Source of the DNA: Rahnella laticis
Lineage (GTDB): Bacteria; Pseudomonadota; Gammaproteobacteria; Enterobacterales; Enterobacteriaceae
Length of the DNA: 64,000 nucleotides
Direction: 5' to 3'
NCBI RefSeq assembly: GCF_015644585.1
Contig: NZ_JADOBI010000005.1
Span: 248,001-312,000 of the forward strand
A model generated the notes under the pieces. That model made no database searches. It saw nothing but the letters and a program-made list of their open reading frames with translations, and was not told where the DNA came from. Positions 17,982 to 28,286 of the stretch are shown piece by piece; the first letter of the stretch is position 1, and every line of letters begins with the position of its first letter. A program made the translations under genes and the position numbers.

Positions 17982-18653
17982 TTACGCGTCCTGATTACCG
18001 TTCATTTTGGCTTTCAGGGCAGCAATTTGCGCGCTGATTTCATCGTCGGCTTTCAGCTCAGCAAACTGCTGATCCAGCGATTTCTTTTTGCCAATACTGA
18101 CGCTTTCCGCTTCTGCTTCCATATGATCGATACGGCGTTCGAACTGCTCAAAACGCGCCATCGCTTCATCAATTTTACCGCTGTCGAGCTGACGACGAAC
18201 GTCACGCGAAGAGGCTGCCGCCTGATGACGTAACGTCAGCGCCTGCTGGCGGGCACGGGTTTCAGTCAGTTTGCTTTCCAGCTCGCCAATTTCTGACTTC
18301 ATGCGATCCAGCGTTTCTTCAACGACGGTCACTTCGTTTTTCAGCGTCGCCACCAGCTCGGACAATTTCTGTTTCTCAATCAGCGCCGCACGCGCCAGAT
18401 CGTCTTTGTCTTTACGCAGGGCCAGTTCGGCTTTGTCCTGCCATTCAATCTGCTGGGATTCACCCTGATCAATGCGGCGGATCAGCTGTTTCTTTTCTGC
18501 CAGCGCGCGGGCAGAGGTTGAACGCAGTTCCACCAGCGTGTCTTCCATTTCCTGAATCATCAGACGAACCAGTTTTTGCGGATCTTCTGCTTTATCCAGC
18601 AAGGTGTTGATGTTGGCGTTAATGATGTCAGCGAAGCGAGAAAAAATACCCAT
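17982..18653 (-). CDS. pspA: Phage shock protein PspA
   Basis: A 223-residue coiled-coil protein of the PspA/IM30 (ESCRT-III-like) family (E. coli 222). It starts [28 protein letters not shown], a membrane-binding amphipathic helix followed by the typical long hairpin of helices. It binds and inhibits PspF in unstressed cells and coats stressed inner membrane. First gene of pspABCD-ycjXF; a sigma-54 promoter is upstream. Confidence 0.97.
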   Translation of the reverse strand: MGIFSRFADIINANINTLLDKAEDPQKLVRLMIQEMEDTLVELRSTSARALAEKKQLIRRIDQGESQQIEWQDKAELALRKDKDDLARAALIEKQKLSELVATLKNEVTVVEETLDRMKSEIGELESKLTETRARQQALTLRHQAAASSRDVRRQLDSGKIDEAMARFEQFERRIDHMEAEAESVSIGKKKSLDQQFAELKADDEISAQIAALKAKMNGNQDA

Positions 18654-18746
18654 AATCGAAATTCCTCTTTGATTCTGTTTGGTTTCCGGCCAATTGTTTA
18701 CCGGTTAAAGCCGCAGGAAAATTTTCATCCGCGGCGATAAACCTAT

Positions 18747-18762
18747 ATCAGGATCCGTGCCA
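18747..18762 (-). promoter_or_regulatory. Sigma-54 promoter of the psp operon
   Basis: On the minus strand TTGGCACGGATCCTGAT gives a full TGGCAC -24 element and a -12 element with TG in register (E. coli pspA also lacks a perfect GC there). The start would be ~80 bases before pspA. PspF-binding sites are expected in the AT-rich 18765-18850 region. Confidence 0.75.
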
Positions 18763-18886
18763 ACTTTTTAAAATCATTATCTTCATGAATAAATTGAATT
18801 TTTTATTTTCGTCTCTGCTATGCTTAATTTCCAAGATGATTATTTTCACTAAGAGTTAGTGTGTTTCACCACACAAGGAAAGCCTC

Positions 18887-19891
18887 ATGCCTGATAACAC
18901 AGACAATTTACTCGGCGAAGCCAATGCGTTTATCGAAGTGCTGGAACAGGTTTCGCAACTGGCGAAGCTGAATAAACCGGTTCTGGTGACCGGTGAACGC
19001 GGCAGCGGTAAGGAACTCATCGCGCACCGTCTGCATTATCTGTCACCGCGCTGGCAGGGGCCGTTCATTTCGCTGAACTGCGCCGCGCTCAATGAAAATC
19101 TGCTGGATTCCGAGCTGTTCGGCCACGAAGCCGGTGCGTTTACCGGCGCGCAGAAGCGCCATCTCGGACGCTTTGAACGGGCAGACGGTGGCACGTTATT
19201 TCTCGACGAACTGGCAACCGCACCGATGCTGGTGCAGGAAAAATTATTACGCGTGATCGAATACGGACATCTGGAACGCGTCGGCGGCAGCCAGCCGTTA
19301 CAGGTCGATGTGCGGCTGGTATGCGCGACGAATGATGATCTTCCGGCACTGGCCGCCGCCGGAAAATTCCGTGCGGATTTGCTCGACCGTCTGGCGTTTG
19401 ACGTCGTTCAGCTTCCGCCGCTGCGTGAGCGCCAGCAGGACATCATGTTGCTGGCTGAGCATTTTGCCATCCAGATGTGCCGCGAACTCTCCCTGCCGCT
19501 GTTCCCCGGTTTTACCGAACATGCCCGCGAAACGCTGATGCACTATCGCTGGCCGGGCAATATCCGCGAACTGAAAAACGTCGTGGAGCGCTCGATGTAC
19601 CGGCACGGCACCAGCGATTTTCCGCTGGATAACATTATTCTGAATCCGTTTGCTCAGCGGGCAGCGTATTCCGCACCGGAGGAACCACGTGAAAGTGTTT
19701 CGTTACCGGCGTTGCCGCTGGATTTAAAACAGTGGGTCACCGGTCAGGAAAAAAATCTGATTGAGCAGTCGTTGCGGCAGGCGCGTTTCAACCAGCGCAA
19801 AGCCGCTGAGCTGCTTAACGTGACGTATCATCAGTTACGCGGAATGTTGAAAAAGCACGGGATACAGGTGAATACGCAGGAAAGCGACTGA
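18887..19891 (+). CDS. pspF: PspF, sigma-54-dependent activator of the psp operon
   Basis: A 334-residue AAA+ enhancer-binding protein without a receiver domain, as in E. coli PspF. Walker A GERGSGKE, the GAFTGA sigma-54 contact loop (EAGAFTGAQKRH), Walker B GGTLFLDE, the arginine-finger region LLDRLAFDV and a C-terminal Fis-type helix-turn-helix (NQRKAAELLNVTYHQLRGML) are all present. It is divergent from pspA, and an AAGGAAAG ribosome site precedes ATG 18887. Activity is held down by PspA. Confidence 0.97.
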   Translation: MPDNTDNLLGEANAFIEVLEQVSQLAKLNKPVLVTGERGSGKELIAHRLHYLSPRWQGPFISLNCAALNENLLDSELFGHEAGAFTGAQKRHLGRFERADGGTLFLDELATAPMLVQEKLLRVIEYGHLERVGGSQPLQVDVRLVCATNDDLPALAAAGKFRADLLDRLAFDVVQLPPLRERQQDIMLLAEHFAIQMCRELSLPLFPGFTEHARETLMHYRWPGNIRELKNVVERSMYRHGTSDFPLDNIILNPFAQRAAYSAPEEPRESVSLPALPLDLKQWVTGQEKNLIEQSLRQARFNQRKAAELLNVTYHQLRGMLKKHGIQVNTQESD

Positions 19892-19900
19892 ATAACAGGC

Positions 19901-20003
19901 AAAAAAAAAGCCAGCACCCGAGCTGGCTAAGTAATACTGGAAGCAATGTGAGCAATGTCGTACCTCGCGATTAACGCCCCTGGCGGGACACCTCTCGTTC
20001 GGT
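19901..20003 (-). ncRNA. ryhB: RyhB, Fur-regulated iron-sparing small RNA
   Basis: On the minus strand a ~39-base stretch (about 19919-19957 on the window) is identical to the conserved core of E. coli RyhB as I recall it: ACGACATTGCTCACATTGC followed by TTCCAGTATTACTTAGCCAG. It ends in the terminator AGCCAGC-TCGGGT-GCTGGCT plus nine T. A promoter with TATCAT (20016-20011), an 18-bp spacer and TTTACA (20040-20035) predicts a start near 20003 and a ~103-nt RNA. A Fur box overlaps the -10. The 5' part differs from E. coli. RyhB acts with Hfq to repress iron-using protein mRNAs when iron is scarce. It lies convergent to pspF, unlike its E. coli location. Confidence 0.93.
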
Positions 20004-20011
20004 GAAAAGAA

Positions 20012-20026
20012 TGATAATGGTTCTCA
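20012..20026. promoter_or_regulatory. Fur box at the ryhB promoter
   Basis: TGATAATGGTTCTCA matches the 7-1-7 Fur consensus (TGATAATnATTATCA) at 12 of 14 positions and overlaps the ryhB -10 element, so Fe-Fur would block transcription. Confidence 0.85.
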
Positions 20027-20049
20027 GTATCGTCTGTAAAGTGTTTTGT

Positions 20050-20064
20050 TGAGAATATTTCTCA
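20050..20064. promoter_or_regulatory. Second Fur-box-like palindrome upstream of ryhB
   Basis: TGAGAATATTTCTCA is a perfect palindrome with 11 of 14 matches to the Fur 7-1-7 consensus, ten bases upstream of the ryhB -35. It may extend Fur binding. Confidence 0.55.
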
Positions 20065-20117
20065 TTACCACACTGTTTTTACGGCTACTTTTTGAACAAC
20101 CTTACCGACGTTACGGA

Positions 20118-21305
20118 CTACCATTCCGGGAAAGGATCGGCCATCGCCATCCAGCTGTCGATCCCTTCGGCCATTTGTTGCTCGCTCAGCAGACATGCAT
20201 CCAGCCGGTGAATAATCTCTTCTTTATCCAGATGCTGGCCGATGAATACCAGCTCCTGACGCATATCGCCAAACGGCTCAACCCACTTTTCCATGATTTG
20301 CTGGCGGGTTTCTTCATCCTGCGGCCAGTCATTTTCGGGCAATGCGCGCCAGAAAATCCCCGCCATGCCATAACGCGCGATCCCGCCCGCCTGGCTCCAC
20401 TGCCCGGCAAAACGCGGACGCGTCGCCAGCCAGAAAAAACCTTTCGACCGCAACAACGTCCCGCCCCCCCAGTCGCCGTGTACCACGCGATAAAATTTAT
20501 CCGGATCAAACGGCCGGCGCGCGGTGTAGACAAAACTGCTGATGCCGTATTCCTCGGTTTCCGGCGTGTGTTCACCGCGCAGTTCCTTCAGCCAGCCCGG
20601 AGCCTGCTGCGCTTTGGCAAAATCAAAAAGGCCGGTATTGAGCACATTTTCCAGCGGCAAACTACCCGGTGATATAGGAATGATTTGCGCTGCCGGGTTC
20701 AGGCTTTTCAGTAAAGCAATCACTTCACGCTGCTGCTGGCTGTCGAGCAGATCCGTTTTGCTTACCAGTAAGACGTTACAAAATTCAATCTGGTCAATCA
20801 GGAGATCAGTCACGCTGCGCGCGTCGTCCTCGCCCAGACTTTCACCCGCCTCCTGAACGCTGGGGGCTTCCTGATATTGCTGCATAAAATTGACGCCATC
20901 CACGACGGTGACCAGCGTATCCAGCCGCGCAAATTGTGAAAGGCTTTCGCCGTTTTCATCTTCAAACGTAAAGGTTTCCGCCACTGGCAGCGGCTCTGAG
21001 ATCCCGCTCGATTCAATCAGCAGATAATCAAACCGCCCCGCCTGTGCCAGTTCGCGCACGGAAATCAGTAAATCTTCCCGCAACGTGCAGCAGATGCAGC
21101 CGTTGCTCATTTCCACCAGTTTTTCCTGCTGACGGTCGAGCGTAATTTCGTTAGCGACCAGCGCCGCATCAATATTGACTTCGCTCATATCATTGACGAT
21201 CACCGCTACGCGCATGCCCTCACGGTTGTTCAGAATGTGGTTCAGCACGGTAGTTTTCCCCGCGCCCAGAAAGCCGGAAAGCACAGTGACGGGCAGTAAA
21301 GACAT
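20118..21305 (-). CDS. zigA: Zur-regulated CobW/COG0523-family zinc GTPase (ZigA/YciC-like)
   Basis: A 395-residue G3E GTPase. The P-loop GFLGAGKTT is at residue ~12, the metal-binding CxCC motif is [18 protein letters not shown] supplies guanine specificity, and a C-terminal CobW_C domain begins around residue 260. The start is ATG 21305 (protein [16 protein letters not shown]); the upstream in-frame ATG at 21374 overlaps the Zur box and is unlikely. Such proteins are thought to deliver zinc to client enzymes during zinc starvation. The perfect Zur operator upstream supports zinc rather than cobalt. It is a single-gene unit. Confidence 0.85.
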   Translation of the reverse strand: MSLLPVTVLSGFLGAGKTTVLNHILNNREGMRVAVIVNDMSEVNIDAALVANEITLDRQQEKLVEMSNGCICCTLREDLLISVRELAQAGRFDYLLIESSGISEPLPVAETFTFEDENGESLSQFARLDTLVTVVDGVNFMQQYQEAPSVQEAGESLGEDDARSVTDLLIDQIEFCNVLLVSKTDLLDSQQQREVIALLKSLNPAAQIIPISPGSLPLENVLNTGLFDFAKAQQAPGWLKELRGEHTPETEEYGISSFVYTARRPFDPDKFYRVVHGDWGGGTLLRSKGFFWLATRPRFAGQWSQAGGIARYGMAGIFWRALPENDWPQDEETRQQIMEKWVEPFGDMRQELVFIGQHLDKEEIIHRLDACLLSEQQMAEGIDSWMAMADPFPEW

Positions 21306-21358
21306 AGTTAACCTCGAATCAGAAGACCGCGCAGGCAAAATACTTCGCCTGCAATTAT

Positions 21359-21373
21359 TGTTATAATATAACA
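21359..21373. promoter_or_regulatory. Zur operator
   Basis: TGTTATAATATAACA is a perfect 7-1-7 palindrome identical to the core of the enteric Zur consensus (GTTATAnTATAAC). It lies 54 bp before the zigA-like ATG, where it would cover the promoter. Confidence 0.85.
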
Positions 21374-21526
21374 TAACAATGCCAGCGCGATTTCAAGGGT
21401 TTTCTGAAGGAACGGATAAAATCTGCGCGAAGTGCCGCAGGATTTCACCCTGTTTTGTGCAATGGATTGGGGTACCTCGCAGAGTACGGTACACTTAAGG
21501 CATTGCACCTTAACTTTGAAGCCTTT

Positions 21527-23191
21527 ATGCGTCGTCTAACTTTGTGGATGCTTTTACTGAGCAGTTTGTCCACAGCAGTTTTTGCTGAGACTGCTCCAAC
21601 ACATGCCAGCCCGACGGTGGCCAGCGCGCCAGTCAAAGATATTCGCCAGAGCGGCTTTGTCTATTGCGTCAACGGCATGGTCAATACCTTCAATCCGCAA
21701 AAAGCCAGCAGCGGGCTGATTATTGATACGCTCGCTGCACAGCTTTACGACCGTCTGCTGGACGTTGACCCGTATACCTATCGCCTGATCCCTGAACTGG
21801 CGCAAAGCTGGGAAGTGCTCGACGACGGCGCAACCTACCGTTTCCATCTGCGCAAAGATGTGCCTTTTCAGAAAACCAGCGGGTTTGTACCTTCACGTAA
21901 AATGAACGCCGATGACGTGGTGTTCAGCTTCCAGCGCATCATTGATCCGAATAATCATTTCCACGGCGTTAACGGCGAAGAGTACCCGTATTTCGACAGT
22001 TTGCAGTTTGCCAAAACGGTGAAAAGCATCAAAAAGCTCGATGACTACACAGTCGAGTTTCGCCTGAACAATCCCGATGCCTCTTTCCTCTGGCATCTGG
22101 CGACCCATTACGCGCCGGTACTTTCCGCTGAATATGCAGCCAGTCTGACGAAATCAGGCAATGAAGAAGAAATAGACCGTCAGCCCGTCGGCACCGGCCC
22201 GTTCCAGCTGGGCGAATACCGCACCGGCCAGTACGTGCGTCTTGAACGCAACGGGCAATACTGGAAAGGCACGCCGCGCATGGCGCAGATTGTGATCGAC
22301 ATGGGCGTCGGCGGCACAGGACGTTTATCTAAATTGCTCACCGGTGAGTGCGATGTTCTGGCGTATCCGGCGGCCAGCCAGCTGTCGATTTTGCGTGAAG
22401 ATCCGCGTCTGCGTCTTTCCCTGCGTCCGGGCATGAATGTTGCCTATCTGGCGTTTAATACCAATAAAGCGCCGCTTAACGATCCGCGTATCCGTCAGGC
22501 CGTTGCGCTTTCTATTAATAACCAGCGTCTGATGCAGTCGATTTACTACGGCACGGCAGAAACGGCGGCGTCCATTTTGCCGCGCGCCTCGTGGGCGTAT
22601 GACAGCAATGCGCAGGTGACGGAATACAATCCGGCCAAAGCCAGACAAATCCTCAAAGATCTCGGGCAGGAAAAACTGAATCTGCATCTGTGGGTGCCGA
22701 CGGCGTCGCAGTCGTTTAACCCGAGCCCGCTGAAAACCGCTGAACTTATTCAGGCGGATTTAGCGCAGGTGGGGATTAAAGTGACGATTGTGCCGGTTGA
22801 AGGCCGATTCCAGGAAGCCAAGCTGATGGAGATGAACCATGACCTGACGCTGACCGGCTGGTCGACGGACAGTAATGACCCGGACAGTTTCTTCCGCCCG
22901 ATGCTCAGCTGTGCAGCGATTCATTCACAGACCAACTATGCTCACTGGTGTGATCCGGCGTTTGATGAATTACTGCGTCAGGGCCTGTTGTCACAGCAGC
23001 TTTCGCAGCGCATTGAGTTTTATCAGCAGGCACAAAAAATCCTCGAACAGGAATTACCGGTGCTGCCGCTGGCTTCCTCGTTGCGCCTTCAGGCTTACCG
23101 TTACGACATCAAAGGGCTGGTTCTGAGTCCGTTCGGCAACTCTTCATTCGCAGGCGTTTTCCGTGATGACGAAGGAAGGAAAGCACCATGA
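21527..23191 (+). CDS. sapA: SapA, periplasmic binding protein of the Sap peptide ABC transporter
   Basis: A 554-residue SBP family 5 protein (E. coli SapA 547). The start is ATG 21527 (protein [11 protein letters not shown]), followed by a signal peptide. The mature part ([47 protein letters not shown]) follows E. coli SapA closely. In Salmonella and Haemophilus the Sap system gives resistance to antimicrobial peptides, while in E. coli SapBCDF is also linked to putrescine export. First of five tightly packed genes. Confidence 0.95.
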   Translation: MRRLTLWMLLLSSLSTAVFAETAPTHASPTVASAPVKDIRQSGFVYCVNGMVNTFNPQKASSGLIIDTLAAQLYDRLLDVDPYTYRLIPELAQSWEVLDDGATYRFHLRKDVPFQKTSGFVPSRKMNADDVVFSFQRIIDPNNHFHGVNGEEYPYFDSLQFAKTVKSIKKLDDYTVEFRLNNPDASFLWHLATHYAPVLSAEYAASLTKSGNEEEIDRQPVGTGPFQLGEYRTGQYVRLERNGQYWKGTPRMAQIVIDMGVGGTGRLSKLLTGECDVLAYPAASQLSILREDPRLRLSLRPGMNVAYLAFNTNKAPLNDPRIRQAVALSINNQRLMQSIYYGTAETAASILPRASWAYDSNAQVTEYNPAKARQILKDLGQEKLNLHLWVPTASQSFNPSPLKTAELIQADLAQVGIKVTIVPVEGRFQEAKLMEMNHDLTLTGWSTDSNDPDSFFRPMLSCAAIHSQTNYAHWCDPAFDELLRQGLLSQQLSQRIEFYQQAQKILEQELPVLPLASSLRLQAYRYDIKGLVLSPFGNSSFAGVFRDDEGRKAP

Positions 23192-24153
23192 TTATCTTCA
23201 CGTTACGCCGTATTTTGTTGCTGCTGGTCACGCTGTTTTTCCTCAGTCTGGTAGCGTTCAGCCTGAGCTATTTCACGCCGAATGCGCCGCTGCGCGGTGC
23301 GTCTTTGTGGGATGCCTATCGCTTCTATTTCATGGGGCTGTGCCAGTTTGATTTTGGCGTATCGAGCATCAACGGCGAAAGCATTACTTATCAGCTGAAA
23401 GCGGTATTCCCGGCCACCATGGAACTGTGCGTTCTGGCCTTTGCGCTGGCGCTGTTCGTCGGGATCCCGCTGGGGATTCTGGCGGGCGTAATGCGCGGAA
23501 AATGGCCGGATGTGGCGATCAGCAGCCTGGCGCTGCTCGGTTTTTCTATCCCTGTTTTCTGGCTGGCCGTTCTGCTGATGCTGTTCTTCTCATTACAGCT
23601 CGGCTGGCTGCCGGTTTCTGGTCGCCTTGATTTGTTGTATCAGCTGAAAACTGTGACCGGCCTGACGCTGGTCGATGCCTGGCTTTCGCATTCGCCGTAC
23701 CGCCACGAGATGATCATCAGCGCCATCCGCCACATGATTTTGCCGATTGCCGCGCTGGCCGTTGCGCCGACCACGGAAGTGATCCGCCTGATGCGGATTT
23801 CCACTGATGATGTTCTGGCGAAAAACTACGTGAAAGCCGCTGCAACCCGCGGTCTGTCGCGCTTTACCATTATCCGCCGTCATGTTTTACACAATGCGCT
23901 GCCGCCGATTATCCCAAAACTGGGTCTGCAATTTTCCACCATGCTGACGCTGGCGATGATCACGGAAGTGGTCTTTAACTGGCCGGGCATTGGTCGTTGG
24001 CTGATCAACGCGATCCGCCAGCAAGATTACGCCGCGATTTCCGCCGGTGTGATGGTCGTGGGCTCGCTGGTGATAGTCGTCAACGTGCTTTCAGACATTC
24101 TCGGTGCCCTGATGAACCCATTGAAACATAAGGAATGGTATGCCCTTCGATAA
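23188..24153 (+). CDS. sapB: SapB, permease of the Sap ABC transporter
   Basis: A 321-residue DppB/OppB-type inner-membrane permease, same length as E. coli SapB, with about six membrane spans. The ATPase-contact EAA loop lies around [20 protein letters not shown]. The ATG overlaps the sapA stop by four bases, so translation is coupled. Confidence 0.95.
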   Translation: MIIFTLRRILLLLVTLFFLSLVAFSLSYFTPNAPLRGASLWDAYRFYFMGLCQFDFGVSSINGESITYQLKAVFPATMELCVLAFALALFVGIPLGILAGVMRGKWPDVAISSLALLGFSIPVFWLAVLLMLFFSLQLGWLPVSGRLDLLYQLKTVTGLTLVDAWLSHSPYRHEMIISAIRHMILPIAALAVAPTTEVIRLMRISTDDVLAKNYVKAAATRGLSRFTIIRRHVLHNALPPIIPKLGLQFSTMLTLAMITEVVFNWPGIGRWLINAIRQQDYAAISAGVMVVGSLVIVVNVLSDILGALMNPLKHKEWYALR

Positions 24154-25030
24154 CGTATACCGTGAAAAACAGGTTCCCAGCCCGCTGCGTCATACGTGGG
24201 GGATTTTCTATCGCGATCCGCTGTCGATGATCGGCTTCTACGGCGTGCTGGGGCTGCTGTTCCTGTGTGTTTTCGGTCATCTGCTGGCGCCGTATGCGCT
24301 TGATCAGCAATTCCTCGGCTACCAGTTGCTGCCGCCGTCGTGGTCGCGCTACGGGAATGTTTCATTCTTCCTCGGTACCGACGATTTAGGCCGCGATTTA
24401 CTCAGCCGGATGTTAACCGGCGCGGCACCGACCATCGGCGGTGCGCTGGTGATTACCCTCGCGGCGTCGCTGTGCGGCGTGATTATCGGCGTGCTGGCGG
24501 GCATTACGCGCGGGCTGAAATCAGCGATCCTTAACCATATTCTCGATACGCTGCTGTCCATCCCTTCCCTGCTGCTGGCGATTGTGGTCGTGGCCTTTAT
24601 CGGCCCGAAACTTGAACACGCTATGCTGGCCGTCTGGCTGGCGCTGTTGCCACGAATTTCCCGTACGATTTACAGCGCCGTGCATGACGAGCTGGAAAAA
24701 GAGTACGTGGTAGCCGTGCGTCTGGACGGTGCATCAACCTGGCAAATCCTGCGTTACGCGGTGCTGCCAAACATTGTGGCCGTACTGGCAACGGAATTTA
24801 CCCGCGCGCTATCGATGGCCATTCTGGATATTGCGGCATTAGGTTTTCTGGATTTAGGGGCGCAACTTCCGTCACCGGAATGGGGAGCCATGCTCGGTGA
24901 TTCGCTGGAGCTGGTTTACGTCGCGCCCTGGACGGTGATGCTGCCGGGTGCCGCAATCCTTGTCAGCGTGTTGCTGATCAACCTGCTGGGTGACGGTGTG
25001 CGCCGGGCGATTAATGCAGGGGTGGAATAA
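24140..25030 (+). CDS. sapC: SapC, permease of the Sap ABC transporter
   Basis: A 296-residue DppC-type permease equal in length to E. coli SapC. It starts [20 protein letters not shown] and holds the [15 protein letters not shown] motif of the family and an EAA loop ([20 protein letters not shown]). It overlaps sapB by 14 bases and forms the channel with SapB. Confidence 0.95.
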   Translation: MPFDNVYREKQVPSPLRHTWGIFYRDPLSMIGFYGVLGLLFLCVFGHLLAPYALDQQFLGYQLLPPSWSRYGNVSFFLGTDDLGRDLLSRMLTGAAPTIGGALVITLAASLCGVIIGVLAGITRGLKSAILNHILDTLLSIPSLLLAIVVVAFIGPKLEHAMLAVWLALLPRISRTIYSAVHDELEKEYVVAVRLDGASTWQILRYAVLPNIVAVLATEFTRALSMAILDIAALGFLDLGAQLPSPEWGAMLGDSLELVYVAPWTVMLPGAAILVSVLLINLLGDGVRRAINAGVE

Positions 25031-26022
25031 TGCCGTTACTTGATATCCGTAACCTGACAATCGAATTTATGACCGCTGACGGCCCGGTAAAAGCTGTCGA
25101 TCGCGTGAGCATTACGCTTAACGCCGGCGAAGTTCGCGGGCTGGTGGGCGAATCCGGCTCAGGCAAAAGCCTGATTGCCAAAGCCATCTGCGGCGTGACC
25201 AAAGACAACTGGCGCGTCACCGCTGACCGGATGCGTTTTGATGATATTGATTTGCTGACGCTGTCCCCGCGCGAACGGCGCAAGCTGGTCGGGCAGAACG
25301 TGTCGATGATTTTTCAGGAACCGCAGTCCTGTCTGGATCCTTCCGAAAACATTGGCCGTCAGCTGATTCAGGCCATTCCCGGCTGGACGTACAAAGGCCG
25401 CTGGTATCAGCGCTGGAAATGGCGGAAAAAACGCGCCATTGAGCTGCTGCACCGTGTTGGGATTAAAGATCATAAAGACATTATGGCCAGCTATCCGTAT
25501 GAGCTGACCGAAGGCGAATGTCAGAAAGTGATGATTGCCATCGCGCTGGCCAATCAGCCGCGTTTGCTGATTGCGGATGAACCGACCAACGCCATGGAAC
25601 CGACCACGCAGGCGCAGATTTTTCGCCTTCTGGCGCGGCTTAATCAGAACAATAACACCACCATTTTGCTCATCAGCCACGACCTGCAAATGATGAGCAA
25701 ATGGGCCAACCGCATTAACGTGCTGTATTGCGGACAAACCGTCGAAAGTGCCGTGTGCGAAGACTTGCTGGCTACGCCGCATCATCCTTACACGCAGGCG
25801 CTGATCCGCGCGATGCCGGACTTTGGCCGTTCGCTGCCGCATAAAAGCCGCCTGAATACGCTGCCGGGTGCTATTCCTTCACTGGAACATTTGCCGATTG
25901 GCTGTCGTCTTGGGCCACGCTGCCCTTATGCGCAGAAAAAATGCATTGAAACGCCGCGCCTCCGCCTGGCAAAAACGCATGCATTTGCCTGCCACTTTCC
26001 GCTGAATATGGAGGAGCAATAA
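25030..26022 (+). CDS. sapD: SapD, ATPase of the Sap ABC transporter
   Basis: A 330-residue ATPase (E. coli 330). Walker A is GESGSGKSL, Walker [14 protein letters not shown]. The signature region reads LTEGECQKV rather than LSGGQ, a SapD trait also found in E. coli. The C-terminal oligopeptide-transporter-type Cys-rich tail ([15 protein letters not shown]) is present and may carry an Fe-S cluster as in DppD. It shares one base with the sapC and sapF ends. In E. coli this subunit also supports Trk potassium uptake. Confidence 0.95.
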   Translation: MPLLDIRNLTIEFMTADGPVKAVDRVSITLNAGEVRGLVGESGSGKSLIAKAICGVTKDNWRVTADRMRFDDIDLLTLSPRERRKLVGQNVSMIFQEPQSCLDPSENIGRQLIQAIPGWTYKGRWYQRWKWRKKRAIELLHRVGIKDHKDIMASYPYELTEGECQKVMIAIALANQPRLLIADEPTNAMEPTTQAQIFRLLARLNQNNNTTILLISHDLQMMSKWANRINVLYCGQTVESAVCEDLLATPHHPYTQALIRAMPDFGRSLPHKSRLNTLPGAIPSLEHLPIGCRLGPRCPYAQKKCIETPRLRLAKTHAFACHFPLNMEEQ

Positions 26023-26831
26023 TGGGCGAGACCTTGCTTGAAGTCCGCAACCTGAGCAAAACGTTCCGTTATCGCACCGGCCTGTTCCGCAAGATGGATC
26101 TCGATGCTGTGAAGCCTGTCAGCTTTACGTTGCGTGAGAAACAGACGCTGGCGATTATTGGTGAGAACGGTTCGGGGAAATCCACGCTGGCGAAAATGCT
26201 GTCGGGCATGGTTGAACCGAGCGGCGGTGAAATCCTGATTGATGAGCACCCGCTGGAATTTCGCGATTACCGCTACCGCAGCCAGCAAATCCGCATGATT
26301 TTTCAGGATCCGAGTACGTCGCTGAACCCGCGTCAGCGCATCGGCCAGTTGCTTGAAGCACCCCTGCGCCTCAACAGCGAGATGGATGCCCAGCAGCGCG
26401 AACAGCGTATCAACCAGACTTTGCGGCTGGTGGGTATGTTGCCGGATCACGCGTTTTATTACCCGCACATGCTGGCCTCGGGGCAAAAGCAGCGTGTCGC
26501 ACTGGCGCGTGCTTTAATCCTGCAACCGAAAGTGATTGTTGCCGATGAAGCGCTGGCGTCGCTTGATATGTCCATGCGCTCACAAATCATCAACATGATG
26601 CTCGAATTGCAGGAGAAGCAGGGTATTTCCTACATTTACGTGACGCAACATTTGGGCATGATGAAACACATCAGCGATCAGGTGCTGGTGATGCACGAAG
26701 GCGAAGTGGTTGAGCGGGGAAACACGGCGGAAGTGCTCGCCGCACCGCTTCATGACCTTACCAAACGGCTCATCTCCAGCCATTTTGGTGAGGCATTAAC
26801 TGCCGATGCCTGGCGCCGCGACGGGAACTGA
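26022..26831 (+). CDS. sapF: SapF, ATPase of the Sap ABC transporter
   Basis: A 269-residue ATPase (E. coli 268). Walker A GENGSGKST is at residue ~47, the signature is LASGQKQRV, and the Walker B region is VIVADEALASLDMS, where Ala replaces the usual Pro. It partners with SapD and is the last gene of sapABCDF, followed by a terminator. Confidence 0.95.
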   Translation: MGETLLEVRNLSKTFRYRTGLFRKMDLDAVKPVSFTLREKQTLAIIGENGSGKSTLAKMLSGMVEPSGGEILIDEHPLEFRDYRYRSQQIRMIFQDPSTSLNPRQRIGQLLEAPLRLNSEMDAQQREQRINQTLRLVGMLPDHAFYYPHMLASGQKQRVALARALILQPKVIVADEALASLDMSMRSQIINMMLELQEKQGISYIYVTQHLGMMKHISDQVLVMHEGEVVERGNTAEVLAAPLHDLTKRLISSHFGEALTADAWRRDGN

Positions 26832-26862
26832 CACAGACGATCTCTCACGCCTTTCTGGCACT

Positions 26863-26896
26863 AAAACCGGCATCAACCTCCTGAGCCGGTTTTTTT
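26863..26896 (+). terminator. Terminator of sapABCDF
   Basis: ACCGGC (26866-26871) pairs with GCCGGT (26885-26890) across a 13-base loop, followed by seven T. Confidence 0.85.
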
Positions 26897-27083
26897 ATGA
26901 TTCTAATTTCACAAAATGTCGATAAAACGTCTGCCGAAATCGCTTCATCTGGAATATTCACGGTCTTCTATTCCATTTGGCTATGATTTATCGCTTAACA
27001 TTATTTTATCTCGACAGCGGTATCGGCAAGGATAGGGTCTGTAAATTCGCCTGAGTGACAGGCTTGAAGCAAAGGACCCGATC

Positions 27084-28286
27084 ATGGAACAACAACGCAA
27101 GGCCGCGCACAGCGGCTGGTATCACGAAACACAATCCAGCCAGTATGGTCACCTGCCACTCGATCCTCATGCCGCGTTGATTCAGGATCGCTTTTTACTC
27201 GGACTGGAAAACCAGCTCGACCCGACGCTTCGCCCGCTGATTAATGACCGCCAGGGTTTGCTGCGCGCTTCCCGCGCCTGTTACGACGTGCTCTTTCCGG
27301 ACAACCTGAGCGTTTCGCGTACCGAAACCTTGTCCTTATATGACCGCCTCAGCAGCGCGCTGACAGTCGCGCAGGTGAGCGGCGTACAATGTCTTTGTAG
27401 CCATTACGCTGCCCGCCTCGCCCCCCTTTCCAGCCCCGACGCCTCACGTGAAAGTAACATCCGCCAGACCCACATTACCCAGTTCGCCCGCTTACTCGCC
27501 ACGCAACCCACGTTAATTACCGCACCGATGCTCAGTCAGCTTTACGACGTCGGGCTGAGCACGCGCGATATTGTCACGTTCACCCAGCTCATTGGTTTTG
27601 TCAGCTATCAGGCGCGCGTGCTGGCCGTTCTTAACGGTCTGCGTGGCCGCGCGGCGGCTGTGTTACCAGGATTCCCGTCGCCGGAAGGATGCGAGCAAAA
27701 AGGGTTCTCACTGGCGATGCTGCAATGGACGTCACGTTTGCCGGAAGTGGTGCCGGAAACCGCCAGCCGTCACCAGCAGGATGTGCTGGATTTGATCGCA
27801 CCGGATGCCCGTTCTTCTTCTTTCTATACGCTGCTGGTTCACGACGCCGATGCGCTGAGCGAATTCTCAGCCGTGTTCAATAATATTATGCAGGCTGGCG
27901 AACGCCCGAAAGCCGCGTGGCGCGAGCTGTCGGCAGTGACGACGTCGCAGTTAAACGGTTGTCTGTACTGCGCGGGGATCCACGGCCGTCTCTATCTGGA
28001 AGCGGGCGGAAGTGAGACGCTGATCGAGGAATTGTTTAAAGAAAGCCATCGTGATGACGCCGTTGATTTTGTCTCGCAAAAGCGGGCAGATGCCAAAGAA
28101 GCGGCGTTGCTCGAAGCCGTGATTACGTTAACCCGTACACCGGAACGTTTTGACGCACGCCGTCTGCACGGTTTGTCTGACGCGGGTTACAGTGCCGTAC
28201 AATCTCTGGATATCCTGCTGACCGCAGCGCTGTTCAGCTGGTCGAATCGTCTCATTCAGACGTTGGGCGATACGCTCAACAGATAA
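27084..28286 (+). CDS. Double CMD/AhpD-like (carboxymuconolactone decarboxylase family) protein
   Basis: A 400-residue protein that seems to be two CMD-type halves joined. The C-terminal half carries the AhpD redox motif LNGCLYCAGIH (Cys293, Cys296, His300). The N-terminal half has a degenerate counterpart, VQCLCSHYAARL (Cys103, Cys105, His107). Such proteins (Avi_7170-type plus peroxidase-related domain) are predicted peroxidases or thiol-dependent enzymes, but substrates are unknown. Its AAGGA-like ribosome site and 250-bp upstream gap suggest its own promoter. Between sapF and dtpA, it has no E. coli positional counterpart. Confidence 0.7.
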   Translation: MEQQRKAAHSGWYHETQSSQYGHLPLDPHAALIQDRFLLGLENQLDPTLRPLINDRQGLLRASRACYDVLFPDNLSVSRTETLSLYDRLSSALTVAQVSGVQCLCSHYAARLAPLSSPDASRESNIRQTHITQFARLLATQPTLITAPMLSQLYDVGLSTRDIVTFTQLIGFVSYQARVLAVLNGLRGRAAAVLPGFPSPEGCEQKGFSLAMLQWTSRLPEVVPETASRHQQDVLDLIAPDARSSSFYTLLVHDADALSEFSAVFNNIMQAGERPKAAWRELSAVTTSQLNGCLYCAGIHGRLYLEAGGSETLIEELFKESHRDDAVDFVSQKRADAKEAALLEAVITLTRTPERFDARRLHGLSDAGYSAVQSLDILLTAALFSWSNRLIQTLGDTLNR

